Source: an uncultured Opitutia bacterium
GTDB lineage: Bacteria > Verrucomicrobiota > Verrucomicrobiia > Opitutales > UBA953
Direction: 5' to 3'
Assembly (NCBI GenBank): GCA_937875975.1
Contig: CALEEU010000336.1
Location: forward strand, 1 to 12,340
Length of the DNA stretch: 12,340 nucleotides
Shown here: in pieces, positions 5,442 to 12,199 of the stretch
Layout of the letters: every line of letters starts with the position of its first letter
How positions within the stretch are numbered: the stretch's first letter is position 1
Translations under genes and position numbers: made by a program
The notes under the pieces: generated by a model
The model's database searches: none
What the model was told of the DNA's origin: nothing
What the model saw: the letters and a program-made list of their open reading frames with translations, nothing else

Positions 5442-8135
5442 ATGGCCCTCAAAGACCCCTTCAAAGCCCTCCGCCCCTTCTCCGCCGGCGGCCAGTCCGG
5501 GCAGATCTACTCCGTGCCCGCCCTCGAGCAGGCCGGTCTCGGCAAGGTCTCGCGCCTGCCGGTCTCCATCCGCCTGGTCCTCGAATCCGTCCTGCGTAAC
5601 TGCGATGGTGTCGCGGTCACGGAGAACGACGTGAAGACGCTCGCCGCGTGGAATGCCGCGAAGCCGGTCGACACCGAAATCCCGTTCGTCGTCGCGCGCA
5701 TCGTACTCCAGGACTTCACCGGCGTGCCGCTCCTCGTCGACCTCGCCGCCATGCGCGAAGCCGTCGCCAAGCTCGGCAAGGATTCTGCCATCATCGAACC
5801 GCTCGTCCCGGTCGACCTTGTCGTCGACCACTCGGTACAGGTCGACCGTGCTGGCACCGCTTCTTCGTTCCTCGAAAACCTGCGCCAGGAATTCGGCCGT
5901 AACACCGAGCGTTATGAATTCCTCAAGTGGGGCATGCAGGCGTTCAAGACTTTCGGCGTCGTCCCGCCGGCCATCGGCATCGTCCACCAGGTCAACCTCG
6001 AGTTCCTCGCCAAGCTGGTCTTCCAGAAAGACGGCGTCTTCTACCCCGACACCCTCGTCGGCACCGACTCACACACGACGATGATCAACGGCATCGGCGT
6101 CGTGGGCTGGGGCGTGGGTGGCATCGAGGCCGAAGCGGGCATGCTCGGCCAGCCGGTCTACTTCCAGACGCCCGAAGTCATCGGCGTCAACCTCACCGGC
6201 CGCCTCCGCGAAGGCGTCACCGCCACCGACCTTACCCTCCGCCTCACCGAAATCCTCCGCAAGGCCAAGGTCGTCGGCAAGTTCGTCGAATTCTACGGCG
6301 AAGGCACCGAGGCCCTCTCGCTCGCTGACCGCGCCACGATCGCCAACATGGCCCCGGAATACGGCGCCACGATGGGCTTCTTCCCGGTCGACGATAAGTC
6401 CCTCGACTACCTCCGTCAGACGGGCCGCGACGAGTCCCACATCGAGTTGGTGAAGGAATATTACAAGGCACAGGGCCTCTACGGTATCCCGAAGGCCGGC
6501 AGCATTGACTACACGCAGACCATCGACCTCGACATCAGCACGGTCGTCCCCTGCGTCTCCGGCCCGAAGCGTCCGCAGGACCGCATCGATCTCCCGAAGA
6601 TCAAGGAGTCCTTCAACACGCTCTTCACCGCCGCGAAGGACAAGAACGGCTTCGGCAAGGCCGCCGCGGATCGCGACGCTTCCGCCGCCGTCGGCGCCAC
6701 GGGCCGCTCGCTCAAGCACGCCTCGGTCGTGATCGCCGCGATCACCTCTTGCACTAACACGTCCAATCCTTCGGTGATGGTCGCCGCCGGCCTCGTCGCC
6801 AAGAAGGCCGTCGAGAAAGGCCTGACGGTGAACCCGAACGTGAAGTGCTCGCTCGCCCCCGGCTCCCGCGTCGTCACCGACTACCTCAACGAGATCCAGC
6901 TCTCGGGCTACCTCGACCAGCTCGGCTTCAATCTCGTCGGCTACGGTTGCACGACCTGCATCGGCAATTCCGGCCCGCTCGACGCCGACATCGAAGGCGC
7001 GATCAAGAACGGCGACCTCGTCACGGCTTCCGTGCTCTCGGGTAACCGTAACTTCGAAGCCCGCGTCCACGGCGCGGTCCGTGCGAACTACCTGATGTCC
7101 CCGCCCCTCGTCGTCGCCTTCGCCCTCGCCGGCCGCGTCGACATCGACCTCGACAACGAACCGCTCGGTACGGGCAAGGACGGCAAGCCGGTCTTCCTCA
7201 AAGACGTCTGGCCCACCCAGGCCGAAGTCGCCGACCACGTCGCCCGCGGCCTCAAGCCCGCGATGTTCAAGTCGAAGTACGCCGCCGACTCCCTCGCCAA
7301 CGCCACCGCGGAGTGGAAGGGCGTCCAGGGCGGCACGGGCGCTCGCTTCAGCTGGAAGGAATCGTCCACGTACATCCAGGAGCCGCCGTTCTTCAGGGGC
7401 TTCTCGATGACCCCGCCTCCGGTGCCTTCGCTCGCGAAGCTCCGTCCGCTGGCCATCCTCGGCGACTCCGTCACGACCGACCACATCTCCCCCGCCGGTG
7501 CCTTCAAGGAAGAGACCCCGGCGGGCAAGTTCCTCCTCGCGGCCGGCGTGACGAAGAAGGACTTCAACTCCTACGGTTCGCGCCGTGGCAACGACCGCAT
7601 CATGACCCGCGGCACCTTCGCCAACACCCAGGTGAAGAACGCGATGGCCGACGGCAAGGAAGGCGGCTTCACGAAGATCCAGCCCGACGGCAAGGTCGAG
7701 GCGATCTACGATGCCTGCCAGACCTACGCGCAGCGTGGCGAAGGCATGATTGTCTTCGGCGGCGTCGACTACGGCATGGGCTCGTCCCGCGACTGGGCCG
7801 CCAAGGGTACCGCTCTCCTCGGCATTCGCGCCGTGGTCGCGCAATCCTTCGAGCGCATCCACCGCTCCAACCTCCTCGGCATGGGCGTCCTGCCCCTCGA
7901 GTTCGCCGACGGTAAGAACGCCGCGTCTTACAACCTCGACGGCACCGAGACCTTCGACCTCGAAGGCCTCTCCAGCCCGATCAAGCCGAAGACGCCGGTG
8001 ACGCTCGTCATCCGCCGCGCCAACGGCACGATCGATAAGGCCGCGCTCATCGCCCGCATCGATACCGCAATCGAAGGCGAGTACTACCGCCACGGCGGTA
8101 TCCTCCCCTACGTCCTCCGCCAAATCCTGAAGTAA
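5442..8135 (+). CDS. acnA: Aconitate hydratase A (aconitase)
   Basis: Aconitase interconverts citrate and isocitrate in the TCA cycle using a [4Fe-4S] cluster. The 897-residue length and order of motifs match the AcnA/IRP1 type, not AcnB. The cluster cysteines are C437 in TSCTNTSNPS and C503/C506 in YGCTTCIGNSG, the same numbers as in IRP1. Other active-site stretches are VGTDSHTTMINGIGVVGWGVGG (206-227, seen in part), SRRGNDRIMTRGTF near the start of the swivel domain, and GSSRDWAAKG with the following QSFERIHRSNLLGMGVLPL. The frame runs upstream to 5346, but that stretch lies inside the preceding terminator; the ATG at 5442 gives the normal N-terminus. It is probably a single-gene unit, bounded by a terminator on each side. 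The 54 bases before the start must hold its promoter, which I cannot identify. No cluster ligand is missing, so it should be active. Confidence 0.97.
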   Translation: MALKDPFKALRPFSAGGQSGQIYSVPALEQAGLGKVSRLPVSIRLVLESVLRNCDGVAVTENDVKTLAAWNAAKPVDTEIPFVVARIVLQDFTGVPLLVDLAAMREAVAKLGKDSAIIEPLVPVDLVVDHSVQVDRAGTASSFLENLRQEFGRNTERYEFLKWGMQAFKTFGVVPPAIGIVHQVNLEFLAKLVFQKDGVFYPDTLVGTDSHTTMINGIGVVGWGVGGIEAEAGMLGQPVYFQTPEVIGVNLTGRLREGVTATDLTLRLTEILRKAKVVGKFVEFYGEGTEALSLADRATIANMAPEYGATMGFFPVDDKSLDYLRQTGRDESHIELVKEYYKAQGLYGIPKAGSIDYTQTIDLDISTVVPCVSGPKRPQDRIDLPKIKESFNTLFTAAKDKNGFGKAAADRDASAAVGATGRSLKHASVVIAAITSCTNTSNPSVMVAAGLVAKKAVEKGLTVNPNVKCSLAPGSRVVTDYLNEIQLSGYLDQLGFNLVGYGCTTCIGNSGPLDADIEGAIKNGDLVTASVLSGNRNFEARVHGAVRANYLMSPPLVVAFALAGRVDIDLDNEPLGTGKDGKPVFLKDVWPTQAEVADHVARGLKPAMFKSKYAADSLANATAEWKGVQGGTGARFSWKESSTYIQEPPFFRGFSMTPPPVPSLAKLRPLAILGDSVTTDHISPAGAFKEETPAGKFLLAAGVTKKDFNSYGSRRGNDRIMTRGTFANTQVKNAMADGKEGGFTKIQPDGKVEAIYDACQTYAQRGEGMIVFGGVDYGMGSSRDWAAKGTALLGIRAVVAQSFERIHRSNLLGMGVLPLEFADGKNAASYNLDGTETFDLEGLSSPIKPKTPVTLVIRRANGTIDKAALIARIDTAIEGEYYRHGGILPYVLRQILK

Positions 8136-8155
8136 GGCGTCAGGCAGACGAAACC

Positions 8156-8187
8156 AAGGGCGGCCCCGCGAGGAGCCGCCCTTTTTC
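8156..8187 (+). terminator. Strong intrinsic terminator after acnA
   Basis: A 9-bp stem, AAGGGCGGC (8156-8164) with GCCGCCCTT (8175-8183), closes a 10-base loop and runs into a five-base T-tract (8182-8186). It lies 21 bases after the acnA stop. It separates acnA from aroQ, whose promoter should then lie in the 40 bases 8188-8227; none is obvious. Confidence 0.9.
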
Positions 8188-8227
8188 ATATCTTGCCCCG
8201 ACCCGCCTCGGCACTTATTCGTCCTTC

Positions 8228-8698
8228 ATGGAAATCGGCGTCATCAATGGCCCTAACCTCGACCGGCTCGGCAAGCGCGAGCCGGAGGTCTATGGTACCC
8301 AGACGCTCGCCGACCTCGAGAAGCTGATCGAGAAGCACGCCAAGGCCGCCGGCGCGAAGACCCGCTTCTTCCAGTCCAATCACGAAGGCGAGATCATCGA
8401 CACGATCGCGAAGTGGGCCGACAAGGGCGTGAAATTCCTGGTGATCAATCCGGGAGGCCACACCCATGTCTCGGTCGCCCTCCGCGATTCCATCGCCGGC
8501 AGCAGCATGCAGGCCGTCGAGGTGCATATTTCCAATATCTACAAGCGCGAGGAATTCCGCCATAAGTCCGTCACGGCCTCCGCCTGCGAAGGCGTGATCA
8601 CCGGCCTCGGCTTCGAAGGTTACCTGCTCGCGGTCGACTTCCTGGTCGCCAAGGCCAAGGTAAAGCCGGCCAAGGTCGCCAAGGCGAAGAAGAAGTAA
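8228..8698 (+). CDS. aroQ: Type II 3-dehydroquinate dehydratase, Lys-rich tail
   Basis: The enzyme dehydrates 3-dehydroquinate to 3-dehydroshikimate in the shikimate pathway and normally forms a dodecamer. The sequence shows NGPNLDRLGKREPEVYG (7-23), with the catalytic loop residues R17 and Y22. It also shows FFQSNHEGEIID (47-58), INPGGHTH (73-80), the general acid region VEVHISN with H100, and REEFRHKS (107-114) with R111. The enzyme core ends near residue 140, as in family members of about 145 residues. Sixteen residues follow, made almost only of Ala, Lys, Val and Pro (AKAKVKPAKVAKAKKK), like a short histone-H1-type tail. In the DNA this tail carries a 12-base direct repeat, GGTCGCCAAGGC, at 8644 and 8674. 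The gene follows a terminator and ends 2 bases before an opposing gene, so it is probably transcribed alone. The ATG has a pyrimidine-rich leader (GTCCTTC). Confidence 0.95.
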   Translation: MEIGVINGPNLDRLGKREPEVYGTQTLADLEKLIEKHAKAAGAKTRFFQSNHEGEIIDTIAKWADKGVKFLVINPGGHTHVSVALRDSIAGSSMQAVEVHISNIYKREEFRHKSVTASACEGVITGLGFEGYLLAVDFLVAKAKVKPAKVAKAKKK

Positions 8699-8700
8699 GC

Positions 8701-9744
8701 CTACGCCGCGGGAAACCGAGCGAGGTCGCACTCTTTCCGTAACGCCCTACCCTCGCAAAGGTAGGCCGCCATCTCGTCAGCCATGAGGGGTGCCCAGACG
8801 GTGCCACGCGGACCGAGTCCGCTGAAGAGATGCGTGCGCGGCTGCTGCGGGTGCGTGCCCATGAAGGGATGGTTGTCCGAGGTGCAGGGACGGACACCGG
8901 CGACGTGCGCGGTGACATCTACCTGCACCGCCTCAGCGAAATAGCCACGGAAGCGGTGGATGAACTTCTCCTTCTGTGGCTCGGTCGGAGTCTCGTCCAA
9001 CTGATCCCACTGCCAGTTGGCACCGGTGCGCCAGATGCCCTGCCCGAGCGGCAAGGCCCAGCCTTCGCGATTCAGGATGAAAGGCTTATCGGTGACGGAG
9101 GAGCGTAGCGTGAGTGCTTCACCTTTCGACGGCTGCCACGGGAGATATTTGAACGGGCCGCGTTGCGCGGACTTGTAGCCATCGCAGTAGATGATGTCGC
9201 CGGCGCGGACGTGCCGCCAGCTGAGGCCCTCGGCGTCGGCGACGGCGTCGACCGGATCAAACGCCGCCTCGGTCAGGTTGCCGGCAGCGAGCAATTCGGC
9301 CCGGGCGTCAGCGAGGAGCTTCGGAAGGTCGACCCACGCTCCGTTCATGAGCGCGCCGCCGAAGGTATCGGTAAGACTCACGTCAAGTTCACCTTGAGCG
9401 GACGTCACGCTTTCGATGAAAGGCTGGCAGCTCCGGCACTCGGTCCGCTTGAGACCCTTGGCGCGCTGCTCCTCGTCGACGAACATACGATAGACCTGAA
9501 TCGGGCGAAAGACGCCGAGTTCGGTCAGCTTGGCTTTAGCTGTAGCGAAGAGCTCGGGGTAATCCTTAGTCAGTGTGAAACGCCGGCCGGTCAGGGGTGT
9601 CATCAGCCCAGCGGCGACCTGTGAAGAGGAAGACTTCCAGCGGTCATCCACGACGTGGACGGTGCGGCCACGACGCAGCAGTTCCTTGGCGAGTAACGAG
9701 CCCGCCAGGCCTTGGCCAACGATCAAAAAATCAACCTGCATCAC
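8701..9744 (-). CDS. FAD-dependent oxidoreductase, DAO family
   Basis: This 347-residue protein belongs to the D-amino-acid-oxidase-like (DAO) flavoprotein superfamily. The N-terminus VDFLIVGQGLAGS (4-16) is the FAD-binding beta-alpha-beta turn (G10, G12, G15). SSSQVAAGLMTPLTGRR (38-54) resembles the flavin-proximal segment of glycine-oxidase-like and MnmC-C-terminal proteins. The C-terminal VAGVRPCTSDNHPFMG and GLGPRGTVWAPLMAD are the family's second FAD-contact motifs. No methyltransferase domain is attached, so it is not a full MnmC. The substrate cannot be read from the sequence. Translation starts at GTG 9744 or the adjacent ATG 9741; both lie inside a terminator-like hairpin. A TTG at 9726 is a less likely start because it would cut the first beta strand. 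It lies 48 bases after the LpoB-like gene on the same strand and may be expressed by read-through. It faces aroQ with a 2-base gap. Confidence 0.88.
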   Translation of the reverse strand: MMQVDFLIVGQGLAGSLLAKELLRRGRTVHVVDDRWKSSSSQVAAGLMTPLTGRRFTLTKDYPELFATAKAKLTELGVFRPIQVYRMFVDEEQRAKGLKRTECRSCQPFIESVTSAQGELDVSLTDTFGGALMNGAWVDLPKLLADARAELLAAGNLTEAAFDPVDAVADAEGLSWRHVRAGDIIYCDGYKSAQRGPFKYLPWQPSKGEALTLRSSVTDKPFILNREGWALPLGQGIWRTGANWQWDQLDETPTEPQKEKFIHRFRGYFAEAVQVDVTAHVAGVRPCTSDNHPFMGTHPQQPRTHLFSGLGPRGTVWAPLMADEMAAYLCEGRALRKECDLARFPAA

Positions 9745-9763
9745 CGGAGGGAGATGCAGGTTG
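9725..9763 (-). terminator. Terminator-like hairpin overlapping oxidoreductase start
   Basis: Read on the minus strand, an 11-bp perfect stem (CAACCTGCATC, 9763-9753, with GATGCAGGTTG, 9742-9732) closes a 10-base loop (TCCCTCCGGT) and is followed by A and six T (9730-9725). This is a textbook intrinsic terminator, placed 30 bases after the LpoB-like stop. Its 3' arm and T-run are also the start region and codons 2-7 of the FAD oxidoreductase gene. It may end the lipoprotein operon, limit read-through into the oxidoreductase gene, or hide its start codon. Confidence 0.8.
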
Positions 9764-9792
9764 TAAGAAGGTCAAATGATGACGGCGGTTTA

Positions 9793-10332
9793 TCAGAAAC
9801 CGACGGCGTTCTTGGTGCCCTGCTTGGTCACGATCTTCTCTTCAGTCCAGACAGCGACGCCGCGCTTGACCTCGACGAGGGTGAGCTGGAAGACGAATGA
9901 GCTCTGGCGGGTGCTGCCGGCATTGGAGCGGTCTTCCAGAATCTTACCCTTGAGCACGTATTCGGCGCGCGGGACATTGGCGTTAGAACCCGATGTGGCG
10001 CGGGCGGCGTTGGCGGTGGCGTCATTGTCGAGCAGCGTAACGCGGTTGGCGTTGACCAGGGGCACGGTGAGCTTCGAGAGCAGCAAGGCGGTATCGAAGT
10101 TGTCAGCGGTGTCGTTGGTGATGGAGCCGAGCTGGAGCACCGGGGCGCCCTTGGAGAAGGACGGGGACGAAATCATCGACTGGAGCATCTGGGATCCCGC
10201 GGTGGCGAAATCCTGGATATTGACCTTGTCGAGGCTGACCACGAGCTCGCGGCCCTGCGGGTCCTTGTAGGTGGCGGGCGTGCCGCAACCGACGATGAAG
10301 ACGGCGCAGGCGAGGAGAGAGAGTTTGTTCAT
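9793..10332 (-). CDS. lpoB: LpoB-like penicillin-binding-protein activator lipoprotein
   Basis: E. coli LpoB is an outer-membrane lipoprotein that reaches through the periplasm and stimulates the peptidoglycan synthase PBP1B. This 179-residue protein begins with a lipoprotein signal: MNK, a hydrophobic stretch, then the lipobox IVGC with the lipidated C16. The folded domain starts near residue 38 with NIQDFATAGSQMLQSMI, and continues with LGSITNDTADNFD (68-80), PLVNANRVTLLD (91-102), PRAEYVLKGKILED (121-134) and a C-terminal LTLVEVKRGVAVWTEEK (151-167). These match the LpoB/COG3417 pattern. The frame opens 12 residues earlier, but the ATG at 10332 puts the signal at the N-terminus and is preferred. 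Only about 20 residues separate the lipid anchor from the domain, far fewer than the long disordered tether of E. coli LpoB. It lies 8 bases after the YcfL-like gene. Activation of a PBP is inferred from the family. Confidence 0.85.
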   Translation of the reverse strand: MNKLSLLACAVFIVGCGTPATYKDPQGRELVVSLDKVNIQDFATAGSQMLQSMISSPSFSKGAPVLQLGSITNDTADNFDTALLLSKLTVPLVNANRVTLLDNDATANAARATSGSNANVPRAEYVLKGKILEDRSNAGSTRQSSFVFQLTLVEVKRGVAVWTEEKIVTKQGTKNAVGF

Positions 10333-10340
10333 GGGAGGGG

Positions 10341-10772
10341 TTAGCGGGAGATGAGACGGAGGCGGCACTCAGCGGACTGGGCCTTGAGGGCGGTCGCGGT
10401 GACGGTGGTGAGGGCGCCAGGTTCAAGCGGAGTGACGATCCAGTTGGGCTGGCTTTCGGTCACAGTGCCGTCGGCGGCGAGCCATTCGAAACTGACGTTG
10501 ATTGTCTGGCGGAGGTAGGCGCCATTGCGGAGGTCGAACTGGACGCGCGTGTAACCGCCGTCAGTCTTAGATTTACGGGCGGCGAGGAGCTCGACCTTAT
10601 TACCGATACGATTATCGTTCAACTGGGTCGAGAAACCACCCTCGGGCTTGGTCGTCGCGTAGTTGACGGCGTCAGGAGGCGTCAGGCCGCGCTCAAGCTT
10701 GTCGCCGGTCTCGAGGATCGTGGTGCAACCGGTCAGGAGACCGAGCGCAAGGAGAGGCAGGAATTTTTTCAT
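10341..10772 (-). CDS. YcfL-like (DUF1425) lipoprotein
   Basis: This is a 143-residue predicted lipoprotein with a clear signal: MKK, a Leu-rich core and the lipobox LTGC (lipidated C16). The mature part fits the YcfL/DUF1425 family, a small immunoglobulin-like beta domain. Recognisable stretches are YTRVQFDLRNGAYLRQTINVSFEW (74-97, seen in part), AADGTVTE (99-106), and a Trp-containing strand with PLEPGALTTVTATA (115-128). In E. coli, ycfL stands directly before lpoB; here the same order holds, with 8 bases between the genes. The start overlaps the stop of the upstream COG3014-like gene (ATGA, 10772-10769), which suggests translational coupling. The family's function is not established; a role with LpoB in wall synthesis is inferred from the conserved neighbourhood. 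Confidence 0.85.
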   Translation of the reverse strand: MKKFLPLLALGLLTGCTTILETGDKLERGLTPPDAVNYATTKPEGGFSTQLNDNRIGNKVELLAARKSKTDGGYTRVQFDLRNGAYLRQTINVSFEWLAADGTVTESQPNWIVTPLEPGALTTVTATALKAQSAECRLRLISR

Positions 10773-12151
10773 GGGACGAGAGGGGTGCAGCGGAGGACGA
10801 TGGGGTGATTTTCCTGCGTGGACTTGAGGCTTACAAGCAGAACCTTGCCCGCGGGCAACGTCAGGGAGGCCTCCGGATGCCCGACCACGGTCAGTTTCTG
10901 GCCAGGCTTGGCCTCCAGCCGCGCCACTGAGAAACGCGCCGGGAGGCTCGACCAGTTACGCAGGTCGGCCTTGGTGGTGCCGACCGTATAGATCGCCGTG
11001 CCTACCTTAGTCGCAATCGACCAAAGGACGGCACCGGAGCTCGCATTCGGTCGATTAGCGGCCTCTTCGGAGGATTTATTGATGAGATAGCTGGCGGTCG
11101 CCTTGAGGGCGGCGGACGTGAAAGCTTGGGCCTTGATGCCCGGCAAGGCCGCCTCGAAGTGCTTCGCGATGAGGGCGTCCGGACGACTAGCCAAGGGGAT
11201 GGCGACGTCTTTGGCGTCCAATTTAAGCTTAAGATTATAATTCAGACCGGAGGGCCGAACAGCCGGCAATGCGACACTCACGTAAGGCACACGCGAAGAG
11301 ACAACGAAGAGCGGGATGTCGATTCGTTGCTGATACCACTCCGGACACATACCCGTCTCGGCGATGACATAGACGATCGTGCCCTGCCCTTCGCTCGCCG
11401 GCGCCTCGGCGTCCTTGAGATCTCGACGGAATGCTGCGTTGCTTCCATTAAGCTGCGTCGCGGCGAGCAGTTCCTTGCGCGCCTTCTCGCGGTCGGAGGG
11501 ATCCTGGCCGAGGCGCAGGAAGAACATTCCTTGGAGCCAGTGGCTAAAGGCGTCGTCATAGGCACCTTCGGCGGTCAGGCTGGCGAGGTTCTCTTCGATC
11601 ATCCCGAGACCTTCCTTCGTACGCTCGTCCTGCGAAGCCTTGGCGACGTCGTACTTAGCTTCCTTACCTTTGGGCTGAACGTAAAGCTGACCTGAGCCGA
11701 AGGCCTGCTGGACGAAGCGCAGACGAGCCATGGCGACGCGGGCGCCGTTGACGTCGCCCAGTTCGATCCGGTTCAAGGCCTGATAAGTTGACGCGTAGAT
11801 ACGATCCGCCGGACGAGGACGATACGCCTCGGCGTAGCCGTTGGAAAAAGCTGCGAGCGTCGCACCTCCGACCGAGAAGCCCGGGCGCTCTTCTTCTTCA
11901 CGGAAGGAGGCCTCAATTTGCTCCAGAACCTTCGCACTTTCCTTCAGCTTACCCTGCGCACGCAGCGCCGCAGCGGCGTCGAGATTCCAGACCAAAGCGT
12001 CCTTAGGTTCGTCCGCCGCGAAGTTCTGGGCGACGGTCGCAGCCGTCACGTAGTCCCCTTCCTCCACGGCCACCCGGACGCGTGGACCGCGATCGACATA
12101 CGTCGCGCAGCCGACCAGGCAAAGCATTAGGATGGAGAGGAGCAGACGCAC
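10769..12151 (-). CDS. COG3014-like TPR-type lipoprotein
   Basis: This 460-residue predicted lipoprotein starts at GTG 12151 with MRLLLSILMLCLVGC (lipobox LVGC, lipidated C15). Starting at the next in-frame Met (residue 9) would destroy the signal. The N-terminal half is helical and TPR-like (about 28-245: EEGDYVTAATVAQNF, LRAQGKLKESAKVLEQIE, NRIELGDVNGARVAMARL, KARKELLAATQLNGSN). The C-terminal half is beta-rich, with GTIVYVIAETGMCPE (257-271) and the DLRNWSSLPARFSVAR stretch (396-411). This combination and the position just before ycfL-lpoB match the poorly studied COG3014 family, which commonly accompanies YcfL and LpoB. It is the first of three coupled lipoprotein genes and overlaps ycfL by 4 bases. 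A 5-bp hairpin (CAGGG/CCCTG, 12151-12164) ends at its start codon. The family assignment comes from remembered patterns; the function is unknown. Confidence 0.82.
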   Translation of the reverse strand: MRLLLSILMLCLVGCATYVDRGPRVRVAVEEGDYVTAATVAQNFAADEPKDALVWNLDAAAALRAQGKLKESAKVLEQIEASFREEEERPGFSVGGATLAAFSNGYAEAYRPRPADRIYASTYQALNRIELGDVNGARVAMARLRFVQQAFGSGQLYVQPKGKEAKYDVAKASQDERTKEGLGMIEENLASLTAEGAYDDAFSHWLQGMFFLRLGQDPSDREKARKELLAATQLNGSNAAFRRDLKDAEAPASEGQGTIVYVIAETGMCPEWYQQRIDIPLFVVSSRVPYVSVALPAVRPSGLNYNLKLKLDAKDVAIPLASRPDALIAKHFEAALPGIKAQAFTSAALKATASYLINKSSEEAANRPNASSGAVLWSIATKVGTAIYTVGTTKADLRNWSSLPARFSVARLEAKPGQKLTVVGHPEASLTLPAGKVLLVSLKSTQENHPIVLRCTPLVP

Positions 12152-12199
12152 AGGGAAGCCCCTGCAGACTAGCCCGCCCTGCCTACAAGTAAAGGATGC

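Noticed and set aside
6069..8189. A 706-codon open frame on the minus strand, antisense to acnA
   Set aside because: It lies opposite a certain aconitase gene. The C-ending codon bias of acnA removes stop codons from this frame, and the translation is repetitive Asp/Glu/Arg/Val/Gly with no recognisable domain.
9163..9624. A 153-codon plus-strand frame inside the oxidoreductase gene
   Set aside because: It is antisense to a gene with clear FAD motifs and shows no domain of its own.
10333..10368. A 12-residue N-terminal extension of the LpoB-like protein
   Set aside because: It would put Pro-rich residues before a good lipoprotein signal and overlap the YcfL-like gene; the ATG at 10332 is better.
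12151..12164. Hairpin CAGGG-AAGC-CCCTG touching the COG3014-like GTG start
   Set aside because: The stem is only 5 bp; without conservation data it could be chance in GC-rich DNA.
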